The notes: generated from the sequence alone by a model not told the origin. Positions 16,656 through 25,852 are shown, counted from the first letter of the stretch. The stretch: DNA of 64,000 nt from Legionella nautarum (GCF_001467895.1 NZ_LNYO01000005.1:1-64000); one strand, 5' to 3'. Made by a program: numbers and translations.

Positions 16656-17792
16656 TTAGACTAAAACAAAATTGTCCTCTTCTTCAGGTCTGTCCTCGTT
16701 ATTGTCATTTGTCAGACTAGCGTTATTAGCCTGAGGCGCAGAAGCCACAGGCGTTTTTGAGACGTTCCAAAAACGGGCAAAGCCCCAAGTTGAACTTGTT
16801 GAAATAGTTGGTTCAGGGGTTTCTTCCGGTTGTTTCGCTTCTTTTTCTTCTTCTTCTTGTCCTGTCAAATACCTATAAGTAGGTCGAAGAAATAAGTCAC
16901 CAAACTGATACGGTTTTTGTTCTTTCACAACAGGAGTCGAAGCACTAGGGCTAACCTCACTCTGCTCTTCTCCTTGAGTTAAATAATTAAAGAAATCCCT
17001 GAGAAACCAATCGCCAAACTGATAAGATTCTTCTGAAGGTTGTTTTAACTTTAGAACAGGAAGTGCAGAATTAACTGTATCAATAGAGACTTTAATCAAT
17101 GCTAGAAGGTCTTCAACGCGCTTAATTTCTTCGGGAGTTAATTTACCTGGATGTTTGGGAGGCAAAATCTTGTTGTGCTTAAGAATTGCCCCTGCAAGCA
17201 TCTCATAACGAGGCCCTCGTTGAATGATTTGAATAAGTATACTAGCTAAATCCTGTTGTTGAGCCCCGTTTTTCGGGTCGGCAAGATAGCTTTCAACCTC
17301 TTTGAAAGCTTCAGAATTCACGAGTACTTCTTGGAGGTATTTTTGATAAAATTCTGAATAAATAGGGTAAATAGTAAAAAATAATTTGATTAACTGAATT
17401 CTTTGTTCACGTAATCTTGGTAATTCGCTTGGTTTAAGATCAGTACGAATTGATTCTGTGAGATGTTGATAAATTTTTTGAGAAATTTCTTGTAGCTGAG
17501 GAATTAAATCACTTAATTGGGCTAAGATTTTATTGCTTTCGGTTGTTTTGCCCCGTGAAGAAAAATAGTTAGCAAGAACATCTAAGGAATGGCAATAGGT
17601 TTTTTCAGTATCAACAAGCTCTTGGATAGGTAGATGTTGAGATAAATCGCGATGAGGCGGCTCTTCTGAAGCGGATTGTTCAACAACTGAAGGCTCATTT
17701 ATACTTTGAGAGGGGGATACTGAACTGTCTAATTCTTTTTCTTTTTCTTTTTCTTTTTCGACCATTTCTTTTATTTGCTTGTCTGATAACAT
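16656..17792 (-). CDS. RhoGEF (Dbl-homology)-like protein, putative effector
   Basis: A 378-residue cytosolic-type protein. Residues about 55-245 resemble a eukaryotic Dbl-homology (DH) domain, the catalytic fold that loads GTP on Rho GTPases. CR1 reads IQELVDTEKTYCHSLDVL, with the key Glu in TEKTY at residue 63. CR3 reads IIQRGPRYEMLAGAILKHN (189-207), matching the QRxxRYxxLLxxLLK signature, and the last helix has DTVNSALP. A middle segment LFFTIYPIYSEFYQKYL fits CR2. There is no PH domain. The C-terminus holds two copies of YQFGDxFLRxxxxYLT (257-272, 295-310) and ends in an acidic block (NEDRPEEEDNFVLV). Start ATG 17792 has GGAG 5 bases upstream, better than the upstream TTG at 17810. Host delivery is inference. 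Confidence 0.7.
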   Translation of the reverse strand: MLSDKQIKEMVEKEKEKEKELDSSVSPSQSINEPSVVEQSASEEPPHRDLSQHLPIQELVDTEKTYCHSLDVLANYFSSRGKTTESNKILAQLSDLIPQLQEISQKIYQHLTESIRTDLKPSELPRLREQRIQLIKLFFTIYPIYSEFYQKYLQEVLVNSEAFKEVESYLADPKNGAQQQDLASILIQIIQRGPRYEMLAGAILKHNKILPPKHPGKLTPEEIKRVEDLLALIKVSIDTVNSALPVLKLKQPSEESYQFGDWFLRDFFNYLTQGEEQSEVSPSASTPVVKEQKPYQFGDLFLRPTYRYLTGQEEEEKEAKQPEETPEPTISTSSTWGFARFWNVSKTPVASAPQANNASLTNDNNEDRPEEEDNFVLV

Positions 17793-17887
17793 CAATACTC
17801 CAAAAATCAAATAGTAAATAATTTGACCATTCTACTAGCAAAAAATTAAGGAAAGCTTAAGGGGTGTCAAATAATGGGTATTGCGAA

Positions 17888-17976
17888 TTGCCTCAAATTA
17901 TCTGTTGCCGAAGGAAAGGCCAATTAAGACCATAAATTGCATCGTTGCCTCAAATTAAGTGTTCCTTCGGCAACAG
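17888..17976. repeat. Composite direct and inverted repeat
   Basis: TTGCCTCAAATTA occurs twice (17888-17900 and 17945-17957). CTGTTGCCGAAGGAA (17902-17916) has an exact 15-bp inverse, TTCCTTCGGCAACAG, at 17962-17976. The layout (direct repeat, arm, spacer, direct repeat, inverse arm) lies upstream of the RhoGEF-like gene. It might be a regulatory hairpin or a small mobile-element relic. Confidence 0.75.
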
Positions 17977-18067
17977 GCCTCATTGAGGCATCAGGATTGA
18001 AGGGTAATTGTTAAGCCTTGGCCCACGGCTGTCAACCTAAGGTGATTTTTCCATATGTTATATGGCT

Positions 18068-18380
18068 CCATTCGGGCTCTAAGGTGTCTCCACGAAATCA
18101 GCATCTAAAGAATTCGTGTTCATTTTATTCCCTTCAGCCTGAGGAGCACGCAGGGCGTGCGTCTCGAAGGCCTGTGCCCTGAGGCTCTCGAAGGCTTATC
18201 CTAAGGCTCTCGAAGGCCTGTCCTGAGGTTCTTGAAGGCCTGAAAGTTCTCGAAGGAGGGGGGCTTTCGCGGCACTTCGAGACAGCGCTGCGCGCTTCCT
18301 CAGTGCGAACGGGATAAGCAAAAGAACAATGAACTAAACAGTCTATTTAGGGTCGTGGGGATACCTCAGAGTCCGAACGG
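18068..18380 (-). mobile_element. MITE-like element, copy B (inverted)
   Basis: A 313-bp non-coding unit with related ends: CCATTCGGGCTCTAAGG at 18068 and, read inward on the other strand from 18380, CCGTTCGGACTCTGAGG. These work as terminal inverted repeats. Reverse-complemented, the whole unit aligns along its length with 26105-26385: the TTTAGTTCATTG segment, CCGTTCGCACTGAGG, CAGCGCTGTCTCGAAGTGCC, repeated CTTCGAGAGCCT motifs, CGCACGCCCTGCGTGC and GGAATAAAAT all occur in the same order. The inside carries several CTCGAAGGC direct repeats. It has no coding capacity, so movement would need a transposase in trans. Confidence 0.75.
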
Positions 18381-18397
18381 ATAAGCTTAGCTTGACG

Positions 18398-18419
18398 ATT
18401 ATGGGCCAAGGCCCATAAT
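18398..18419 (-). terminator. Perfect 10-bp hairpin after the 18431 gene
   Basis: ATTATGGGCC, an AA loop and GGCCCATAAT form a perfect palindrome 12 bases beyond the stop of the minus-strand gene ending at 18431. It lacks a clear T-run, so it is a weak terminator or RNA-end stabiliser candidate. Confidence 0.45.
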
Positions 18420-18430
18420 ACATTCAAAGA

Positions 18431-21400
18431 CTAAGCAGAAACAGCCGGATCTAATCCCAATTCTTTAGCACAATCGTCGACAAAGGCTTCTCCATGTGTG
18501 TGTGTAAGGAAAAATAATGGATTTCTTTTGCCCGTCAACGCAGAGTAAGGCAAGGTAATGAGAAGGCCTAAAAGGATTGCACTTCTATTAAAGAAATGTG
18601 TCCAGGCTCCGTCACGATGAGTTTTAAAATGTTCATTCGCAATTAAAAGCTCATCACCGAAAGCTTGCGCTCGCTCACTAGCGAGGGGGCGTTCATCTTT
18701 ATTTCTCAAGATCAATCTTAAATTGATCACTGCCTTTAATTTAATAATTATTTTATCATAAGCTTGTTTAGCTGAAGCTGATTCAGGTTCTTGAACCTCA
18801 GCAAGGGTACCGTCTTCATTTAATCTCAATTCCGGTTGATATTTCTGGGCTTGCTGAAGCAAACGATTCAAATAAGTATCAGTAAGGGGTAATAATTTTG
18901 TATGAATCAAGACGGTTTTTTCATCTTCTTCCGAGCTTTGTAATCTTACTATCAAGTCTCTGTCTTTTAGAGCATCCGCATTTTGTTTTTGAAGCCTTTT
19001 TATTTCTTCAGCTTGATTCTCTATGGTTTCTTTTAGAGAGCTTAATTTTTCCTCATTTTCACCAATTAAATTCACTAAGTTACGTTGTAGCTGCTTGTTT
19101 AGTTCAAGGGCGTCAGCTATCTGTCTGTTTAAACCAAGAAGCTCTTCCTTATGCGTTTCTACTTGTTTTTGAATTTGAGCATCTTTCTCTTCGATAGTAG
19201 ATTGCTGTTCTTTTCCTTTTTCTAGTAGTCCTTTATTCTGCTCTCTTAGCTCTTCAAGGAGCCTTGCTTGCTCCTCAACATGCCTTTTCAAAGCTTCGAG
19301 CTCAGGTGAAGGGGCACCAAGCTTGATCGCTTCTTGCTTGATTAAACTAAAAAAGGTTTCACTGATACAGTCTGGTTTTTCGAGCAAATCAATCTTTCTT
19401 TCCTTTAATAAAATCCCTCCAGCGTTAATTAAAGCATCAATGCGGAAACTAAGTTGATTTAGATTAATGTCGATTATTTCGTTGGAAAGTAAACTTTGCT
19501 GTGCACGATAATCTTTCCTCAAAGTAATCGCTAAATGATATAAACGCTCAAGATTGATTAAATAAGTATTAGTTGAAGTTTGGTGCGTATCAAAACAAGG
19601 TTGTAGAAGCTCTGATTGTTTACTGGAAATATGAGCGGTTATTACCTCAAGCGTTTCCTTAGGAATACTGTCCTTAAAAGGAGCAAGGGCTTCTTCCAGA
19701 ATATGATAAATATCGTCGATATTCTGAATGCGAGAGGAGTTTATCTTTGATAGGTATCCCTTTATTTCAGTAAGCTCCTTAGGGACTTCACTATCGGGTA
19801 GACCAGCCACAAACTTTTGAAAGACTTGGTAAAAATGCTCAGGAGGATTTAATAAATGATCTATTTGAGCTTTTAAATCATCCACCTGTTGGATAATGGA
19901 TGCATAATGCGTCTCAACAGTGCGTTTAAATCCTTTCTGAATAAAGTCGTCAAATTGATAAATAAGCGATGTATATTCTTCTGAAAAGTCTTTCTGTTCT
20001 GCTATTGCTTTTTTTGCTTCTTGTATAATGCGAAATGGTTTTTCGATGATATTGCGTAAAGCCAGATCTTCTTCTTTACTAAGATTATTACGCAAATATC
20101 GTTGGCTAAGCGTTTCTATCAAGATACCCAAGCCGTCAAAGAAAATTTTGCGGCCTTCTTCTTTTTCGAGGAGGTTCAGTAAACCAATACAGTCGAAGTT
20201 TAAGCTAGAAGCGGAACGGCGAGCGGATTCTTTCTCTTTCTCTTTCATAGAGCCATCGAACATCTTTCCAATGGTTTCGTCCAATGCTTCCGTAATATCA
20301 GCTATCATTCCAGCTAAGGAGTCCTCAGCTCTTTTTCCGAAACGTATATAACCGCGCAAATACAAGAGGGCATGTTCTTGATTGATAAAATCTTGATGCA
20401 GAGCAGGTACAGCCGCTTCCATGGGCATATGATTATGTCCATGTAAATGAACAAATCGTTGTTTTTCTTTAGCATACTGAGCACCAAGTCGAGCATAGGA
20501 GCCGTCTTGGAACCAGGTAAAGGCTTGAATGTTTTTTATCACAGCATTGTAATGCTTTAATAACTCTGCGTTGCGCCCTGATTCATCTTGTCTAAGAAAA
20601 TCATTTAAAACTCCATCCAGTTCTTTATGCTCAAGCTTCACTGCCTGTTCTGTACCAAATCGATTGCCAGTGCAACGATTCAAGAAAGCAAATAACTTAC
20701 ATAAAACGAGATCTTGGACTGTGGTTGTATCGCGATCTTCTATCGATTCTGGAACGGCTACACCTTGCTGATTATAGCGGTTACCGCTGGCGGTACCATG
20801 ATGTCCTGGTATTGTCAGCGGTTGCATACCCTTGGGAATAATTGGGCTGAAGCAGCAAGTTCTTTCATGTTGCTTGAGTAGTAATTCGTAATCGTTACAT
20901 TGGGGTTGTTCATAAAATCTTGGACTAGACCAACGTAGGAATTTCAAATAGTACTTACTACCTCCAGGGACGGGATCAATGAGGAAAGGGTTAAGTGCCA
21001 AATTATCTAATCTTGCTAATAATGCCTGACGTTGCTCAGGTGTTTCATTCGCCTCTTTAAACGGTGAGTTGCTACCTGTGATTGCTTTGGCGATACCCGT
21101 ATTATCTTCTGTTGTAGGAGCTTGACAGAGAATTTGATACAAAGATAAACCCGGCTCTTCTTTTAGTTTCTTTTTAATTCGTGCTAGTTCATTGATTATC
21201 ATGAGCGCTTCAACCGCACCGCGGCTATGTGCTGGCATTTGCAGGGTTTTCTTACCATTGGCTGCTGCCCGTAATGCCAAGAACACGCCTTGTGCGACAC
21301 GCTCACCGACTTCACTTCCTAAAGTAGTCGGGCCATTGAGCACATCGACAGAAGGGGAACTATAAGAAAGCGGCTCACCCTTTGCCCCGATTTCTGCCTC

Positions 21401-21625
21401 GCTCTCTTCATCTAATAATTGAACAATAGCTTGCGCTGAATAGGAAAGTGTTTCTCCTCGTTCATAAGATTTTTGTTCAGCTTCGGAAAGATCAGCCAAG
21501 CCTAAGGTCGGCCGCGATGTGAAAACGGTATCCGTTCCTAATAAAAATAGGAAATGGTCTTTTTCTTTAGAGGGTTGCTCATCCAATAATGAAAAAATTT
21601 TATTTAAATCAATGGGCTTAGCCAT
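18431..21625 (-). CDS. Large protein with hydrolase-like N-terminus and coiled coil, putative effector
   Basis: A 1064-residue protein of no family I can name. The N-terminal part contains FLFLLGTDTVF and, near residue 134, PAHSRGAVEALMI. The latter resembles the nucleophile-elbow SRGA motif of DUF2235-type alpha/beta hydrolases, although the canonical first glycine is replaced by alanine. A His-rich segment (HLHGHNHM) lies near residue 400. Residues of about 760-890 form a strong coiled coil (EEQARLLEELREQNKGLLEKG and similar). Near the C-terminus is one hydrophobic stretch (SAILLGLLITLPYSALTG) followed by LFFLTHTHGEAFVDD. Start is ATG 21625, with GGAG about 6 bases upstream; a GTG lies at 21631. 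Size, coiled coil and location among other effector-like genes suggest a secreted effector; enzymatic activity is speculative. Confidence 0.6.
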   Translation of the reverse strand: MAKPIDLNKIFSLLDEQPSKEKDHFLFLLGTDTVFTSRPTLGLADLSEAEQKSYERGETLSYSAQAIVQLLDEESEAEIGAKGEPLSYSSPSVDVLNGPTTLGSEVGERVAQGVFLALRAAANGKKTLQMPAHSRGAVEALMIINELARIKKKLKEEPGLSLYQILCQAPTTEDNTGIAKAITGSNSPFKEANETPEQRQALLARLDNLALNPFLIDPVPGGSKYYLKFLRWSSPRFYEQPQCNDYELLLKQHERTCCFSPIIPKGMQPLTIPGHHGTASGNRYNQQGVAVPESIEDRDTTTVQDLVLCKLFAFLNRCTGNRFGTEQAVKLEHKELDGVLNDFLRQDESGRNAELLKHYNAVIKNIQAFTWFQDGSYARLGAQYAKEKQRFVHLHGHNHMPMEAAVPALHQDFINQEHALLYLRGYIRFGKRAEDSLAGMIADITEALDETIGKMFDGSMKEKEKESARRSASSLNFDCIGLLNLLEKEEGRKIFFDGLGILIETLSQRYLRNNLSKEEDLALRNIIEKPFRIIQEAKKAIAEQKDFSEEYTSLIYQFDDFIQKGFKRTVETHYASIIQQVDDLKAQIDHLLNPPEHFYQVFQKFVAGLPDSEVPKELTEIKGYLSKINSSRIQNIDDIYHILEEALAPFKDSIPKETLEVITAHISSKQSELLQPCFDTHQTSTNTYLINLERLYHLAITLRKDYRAQQSLLSNEIIDINLNQLSFRIDALINAGGILLKERKIDLLEKPDCISETFFSLIKQEAIKLGAPSPELEALKRHVEEQARLLEELREQNKGLLEKGKEQQSTIEEKDAQIQKQVETHKEELLGLNRQIADALELNKQLQRNLVNLIGENEEKLSSLKETIENQAEEIKRLQKQNADALKDRDLIVRLQSSEEDEKTVLIHTKLLPLTDTYLNRLLQQAQKYQPELRLNEDGTLAEVQEPESASAKQAYDKIIIKLKAVINLRLILRNKDERPLASERAQAFGDELLIANEHFKTHRDGAWTHFFNRSAILLGLLITLPYSALTGKRNPLFFLTHTHGEAFVDDCAKELGLDPAVSA

Positions 21626-21803
21626 TAGCACTCCAGGATAAATCGCTATAAAGTCTTCCCTGAGGCTTAGGTGTCTTCGATGACTGGGTAAAATGGTTTA
21701 AATATGTACGATTATAAGTCGCTAAGCGTTGAGTATCAACATTTTTTTACACAAGTTAATTTATTTTTGTCCATGAAGTTCGTAGGTTGGGCTTTGCCCC
21801 CTA

Positions 21804-21920
21804 TGTCATTCCGAGCGTAATGAGGGATCTCCAAACGGCAGCACGATGCCTAAATCCGAAACCCCTCGCTGCAACTCTGGGTGACCTACGCGGGAGAGAT
21901 AACAAACATCAGGAATGACA
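21804..21920. repeat. Small repeat with inverted ends (TGTCATTCC...GGAATGACA)
   Basis: A 117-bp segment bounded by TGTCATTCC and GGAATGACA, with GAGCGTAATGAGGGATCTCC next to the left end and GGGTGACCTACGCGGGAGAG to the right. Such CATTCC/GGAATG-bounded non-coding repeats are common in intracellular bacteria. It occupies most of the 21626-21963 gap; no gene or clear promoter is visible in the remainder. Confidence 0.55.
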
Positions 21921-21963
21921 ATCAATCATGAAATGCCTGAGCATGAAGGCTCCCCTCATTGTA

Positions 21964-23307
21964 TTAAGGAGCTCCTAAGCCTCCCCCAGGTGCAGATGCC
22001 GCCGCGGCCGCTGCTGCCTCAGCTTCCCTGGCTTTTTCTTTAAGCTCTTTAAGCTCGGCTTTTAATTGCGTACCATTGGTACCTTTTAGGTCCCTTTCTC
22101 TGGTTTCAGCCATTTTGGCGTATTTAGATTTAGCAAAATTAAGACGTGTAGCGTCGTTTGGGTTGTTAAACAGCTTGTCATCAACAGTGTATTTCTTTGT
22201 TTTTTCGTCATAATTGCTTTTATATCTGTCCTCGTTATTTACTCTAATATTGATTTTGTCGGGAGGAAAACCGGCTAGCATTGCTGCTTCGACCGCTTTT
22301 TTAGCAATTTCTTCAGCGCGTTTAGGGTCAGCCTCATTAATCTCGTAAGTAATAATATCTGAACCCCGAGATTTAAGTTCTTCAGCAATTGAGGTTAGCT
22401 TTTCATAAACACTGTGGTCACTGTTATACCAGCGATTAAATTGCACGCTAAGCGCTCCAGTCTCGCTACCCTGAAGTGTGGAGCCCGAAATAGTCACATG
22501 GGTTTGTAGCTTACTCGGGTCGATATGTTTTAATCTATCTGAGCCTTTTATACCGGAGTGCATAGAAAGGTTAGGGTTATTCTTTTCCGCCTCTGCTGCT
22601 AGTTTATCAATTTCCGCCCTCATCTGGCTATTTGATGAATATCGATGCCCAAGAAAAGTGAGCCGCCAATATTCTTGTTCTGCTTTTTTGAATAATTGGT
22701 TTGCGTTATCCTCAAGCGATTTTTTAAATTCACTCAATTTTTCGTCTTGTGTTTTTTTGAGCGCGTCCATCATTTGATTTTTAAGGGTCTCAAGCCCTGA
22801 ATCGTCGCAACCCAAAGAATTTTTCATCTGCGTTTTAAAATCATCTTTGTCAAAAAGCTTCGATAAATTATCACGTACAAGTGTTTGCTGTGTCTGTATT
22901 GGATTAACGGCTGTGTTTTTAGCTTCGAGCAAATAGGAGCCCGCATCGCCGAGGGAATATTTACCTGCAAGCAGAAGATCATTTAAATTAGATAAATCAG
23001 TATTAAAATCTTTTTTGGCGTTTTTGTAATCGTCAGATCTTTCTAATGCAGCACTAATTGCTTGTATTGCAGCAGTGGCATCTGGGGTCCCAGCCGCTTT
23101 CAGTTTTTCACTCAGTTTAGTCCCATCCGGTGCTTTAACCTCGGAAAAACCATCGACAGAACTGATTTGACCGCTATCATAATCATTGAAACTGTTGGTG
23201 CTATTTAAACCACCATTGTCTTTGAGACTGCGAATAAAATGCTGGTAAACCTTCTTTTTTTCTTGGGTTCCAGCGGCACTAAGATTTGTTTCTACTTTAA
23301 GAGCCAT
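21964..23307 (-). CDS. Unknown 447-residue protein, putative effector
   Basis: I do not recognise this protein. It begins MALKVETNLSAAGTQEKKK, has no signal peptide or membrane helix, and is highly charged and helical in its middle (residues about 80-260). A segment at about 300-350 (LKSRGSDIITYEI, then EEIAKKAVEAAMLAGFPPDKI) looks like a compact alpha/beta unit. The C-terminus is a coiled-coil stretch (LKAELKELKEKAREAEA) running into an alanine tract and a glycine-proline tail (APGGGLGAP). A GGTGA ribosome site precedes ATG 23307. It shares strand with the two preceding effector-like genes but is separated by repeats. Possible secreted effector by context only. Confidence 0.6.
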   Translation of the reverse strand: MALKVETNLSAAGTQEKKKVYQHFIRSLKDNGGLNSTNSFNDYDSGQISSVDGFSEVKAPDGTKLSEKLKAAGTPDATAAIQAISAALERSDDYKNAKKDFNTDLSNLNDLLLAGKYSLGDAGSYLLEAKNTAVNPIQTQQTLVRDNLSKLFDKDDFKTQMKNSLGCDDSGLETLKNQMMDALKKTQDEKLSEFKKSLEDNANQLFKKAEQEYWRLTFLGHRYSSNSQMRAEIDKLAAEAEKNNPNLSMHSGIKGSDRLKHIDPSKLQTHVTISGSTLQGSETGALSVQFNRWYNSDHSVYEKLTSIAEELKSRGSDIITYEINEADPKRAEEIAKKAVEAAMLAGFPPDKINIRVNNEDRYKSNYDEKTKKYTVDDKLFNNPNDATRLNFAKSKYAKMAETRERDLKGTNGTQLKAELKELKEKAREAEAAAAAAASAPGGGLGAP

Positions 23308-23384
23308 AGTTCACCATCTAAATATAATTGCATGCATAAAAAAAGTATAACAATAAATCCTTAACTCAAAATTAAGGAATGCAA

Positions 23385-24161
23385 TCACCAAGCTGGGATT
23401 GCTGAATCACCAAATAGTTTATTTGCTTTATTTTTTACTTCTGGTGAATTCATTGCTTTAACAAATTCCTCGAGTTGTGGTTTTTTACTGCTGTTACGGC
23501 GAATCACAATCAGGTTTGCATAAGGAGAATCTTTTCCTTCTACAAAGATTGCATTCCGAGTAGGGCTAAGTCCCGCAGGAATTGCAAAGGTCGTATTGAT
23601 CACGGCTGCATCGACATCAGCAAGGATACGAGGGAGTTGTGCTGCATCTAATTCTTTAATCACTAAATGTTTAGGATTGTTAGAAATATCTGCAATAGAG
23701 ACGCTGTTTTCGTCTTTTAAATCAATTAAGCCTGCTTTTTGCAGCAGCAATAGGGCGCGAGCTTCATTACTTGGATCATTTGGTATGGCAATCGTTGCGT
23801 GTTCGGGTAATTGGGCTAAGCTTTTGATTTTGGTTGAATAAATACCTGTGGGATAGACAAAAGTTTTACCGATTGCTTCTAAATCATAGCCATGCGCTTT
23901 CATAGCAGCTTGTAAATAAGGTAAATGCTGATAAACATTGGCGTCTAAACTGCCATCTTCTAGTGCTTCATTGGGTAAATTGTAGTCATTAAACTCAATA
24001 ATCTTGATGTTCAATCCATATTGCTTTTGCGCAACCTCTTTGGCGACTTCAACTATATCAGTCTCAGGACCGGCAATGGTTCCTATCGTCAAGGTATTAG
24101 GTGAAGGCTTATTACAAGCCACTAAACTAATGAGTAAAATAAGTACAGAAAAAATACGCAT
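23385..24161 (-). CDS. metQ: Methionine ABC transporter substrate-binding lipoprotein
   Basis: Periplasmic D/L-methionine-binding lipoprotein of the MetNIQ importer (NlpA/MetQ family), 258 residues. The signal peptide ends in the lipobox LVAC (Cys16). Typical MetQ segments follow: LTIGTIAGPETDIVEVAKEV, the DANVYQHLPYLQA motif, YPTGIYSTKIKSL and AIPNDPSNEARALLLLQ. A GGAG ribosome site lies about 7 bases before the ATG. It is the last gene of the metN-metI-metQ operon, with a 40-base gap after metI. Import of methionine would suit a bacterium feeding on host amino acids. Confidence 0.95.
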   Translation of the reverse strand: MRIFSVLILLISLVACNKPSPNTLTIGTIAGPETDIVEVAKEVAQKQYGLNIKIIEFNDYNLPNEALEDGSLDANVYQHLPYLQAAMKAHGYDLEAIGKTFVYPTGIYSTKIKSLAQLPEHATIAIPNDPSNEARALLLLQKAGLIDLKDENSVSIADISNNPKHLVIKELDAAQLPRILADVDAAVINTTFAIPAGLSPTRNAIFVEGKDSPYANLIVIRRNSSKKPQLEEFVKAMNSPEVKNKANKLFGDSAIPAW

Positions 24162-24201
24162 AAAGCTCTCCGAAAATAGTGTTCTAGCGCAATTGGCAAA
24201 G

Positions 24202-24849
24202 TTAATTGCGCGAATAATGGCGTGCTAAGCGATCGCCTCCCATTTGCAACAGTTGAACAATGACAATCAAAATGAAAACAGTCGCCAGCATGATCACCAC
24301 ATTAAAACGTTGGTAGCCATAGCGAATAGCTAAATCACCCAAACCACCACCACCAACAGTACCTGCCATGGCTGAATAATTGACTAAGGTAATTGCCGTC
24401 ACTGTGATCGCTTGAATTAACGCAGGAAATGCTTCGGGCAGCAAAATATAGCGAATCATTTGCCAAGTATTGGCCCCCATGGAAAAACCTGCCTCAATCA
24501 ACCCGGAGGGGAGCGTTTGATAGACATTATCCACCAGGCGTGCAAAAAACGGTGTGGCACCTAAAGTCAAAGGAACCATCGCCGCATGTATGCCAATGGA
24601 AGTGCCTACTATAAGTCGAGTGAAAGGAATTAAAGCAACCAGCAAAATAATAAAAGGAATCGAGCGGCTAATGTTAATTAGTCCCGAAATAAAACGACTT
24701 ACCCAAGCATGAGGCTTGATTTTAGTACTTGTAAACAGCAAGGTACCTAACGGGAGCCCTAGGATAATAGCGAATAGGGTACTAGCTGCAACCATGTAGA
24801 TCGTTTCGCCACTTGCTCTCAGTAAATCATAAAACATCGTCAGTGACAT
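24202..24849 (-). CDS. metI: Methionine ABC transporter permease
   Basis: Inner-membrane permease of MetNIQ, 215 residues with five predicted membrane helices. The binding-protein-dependent transport signature appears as [20 protein letters not shown], next to the family motif [19 protein letters not shown]. Start ATG 24849 lies inside the end of metN (23-base overlap), so translation is probably coupled. Length and order agree with metNIQ in enterobacteria. Confidence 0.95.
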   Translation of the reverse strand: MSLTMFYDLLRASGETIYMVAASTLFAIILGLPLGTLLFTSTKIKPHAWVSRFISGLINISRSIPFIILLVALIPFTRLIVGTSIGIHAAMVPLTLGATPFFARLVDNVYQTLPSGLIEAGFSMGANTWQMIRYILLPEAFPALIQAITVTAITLVNYSAMAGTVGGGGLGDLAIRYGYQRFNVVIMLATVFILIVIVQLLQMGGDRLARHYSRN

Positions 24850-25852
24850 ATCCTAAAATCTCCACAGTTAAATTGGCCATTGAGCAGCGTTCGATAAATT
24901 GTTTTAATAAAGTCTCATTGGCAGTTAATTCCACCACTAAAACGCCACAGGTAATCGTATCAAAACGGTCAATATTGGCGAGTAAAATATTAATATCTAA
25001 ATGTAATTCACGGCTAGTTTTACTAATAAAAGGGACAGTCGCTGTTTCTCCTTGGAAAAATAAACGCAATAAAGGCTTATTATTAGGAAAATTGGATAAA
25101 TTCCCACTGAGGCAGGAGGGGAGTTGTGGGCTAAGTTGGTTATACAACATTGCTTTAGCCACACTTTCTCCTTTAGAAAACACATTGGATAAAGCCGCCG
25201 TTTCGACAATTTCGCCATTTTCCATCACCGCCAAGCGGTGGCAGATACGTTTCACTACTTCCATTTCGTGTGTTATCAATACAATGGTTATCCCATAGAG
25301 TTGATTAATTTTTTTAAGTAATTCAAGGATGGACTGGGTTGTTTCAGGATCTAAAGCAGAGGTTGCTTCGTCACAAAGTAAAATTTTAGGAGAGCAACTT
25401 AAGGCGCGAGCAATGGCTACACGCTGCTTCTGACCACCACTCAGCTGGTCAGGGTACGCGTCTACTTTGTTTGAAAGTTCAACTAAAGGTAATAATTCAG
25501 CGATTTTAGTTTTAATACTGTCTTCATTAATCCCTTGTATCCTCATTGGTAGGGCGATATTGTCATAGACCGTTTTGGAATTGAGTAAATTAAAATGTTG
25601 GAAAATCATGGCCATTTTATGGCGGGCTTTACGTAAATTAGCCGGACTTAATTCGGTAATCGTTTCATTATCAACGATCACCTCACCCTGATCAGGCTGT
25701 TCTAAGAGATTAATACTGCGCAATAAAGTGGATTTACCTGCACCACTCTTGCCAATGATGCCAAATATCTCGCCTTCTTGTACAAATAAATTAACGTCAC
25801 GCAAGGCAATCGTGTCGTTATAGGATTTTGTTAACCCATTTAATTCAATCAT
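24827..25852 (-). CDS. metN: Methionine ABC transporter ATP-binding protein
   Basis: ATPase of the MetNIQ importer, 341 residues. Walker A is GKSGAGKST, the ABC signature is [15 protein letters not shown] and Walker B is [13 protein letters not shown]. The C-terminal about 80 residues form the NIL regulatory domain, which in MetN proteins binds methionine and causes trans-inhibition. I choose ATG 25852 ([12 protein letters not shown]) over the adjacent GTG 25855 because family members begin MI-L. First gene of the operon. I saw no SAM riboswitch or clear MetJ box in the leader, though the leader is partly occupied by other sequence. Confidence 0.95.
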   Translation of the reverse strand: MIELNGLTKSYNDTIALRDVNLFVQEGEIFGIIGKSGAGKSTLLRSINLLEQPDQGEVIVDNETITELSPANLRKARHKMAMIFQHFNLLNSKTVYDNIALPMRIQGINEDSIKTKIAELLPLVELSNKVDAYPDQLSGGQKQRVAIARALSCSPKILLCDEATSALDPETTQSILELLKKINQLYGITIVLITHEMEVVKRICHRLAVMENGEIVETAALSNVFSKGESVAKAMLYNQLSPQLPSCLSGNLSNFPNNKPLLRLFFQGETATVPFISKTSRELHLDINILLANIDRFDTITCGVLVVELTANETLLKQFIERCSMANLTVEILGYVTDDVL

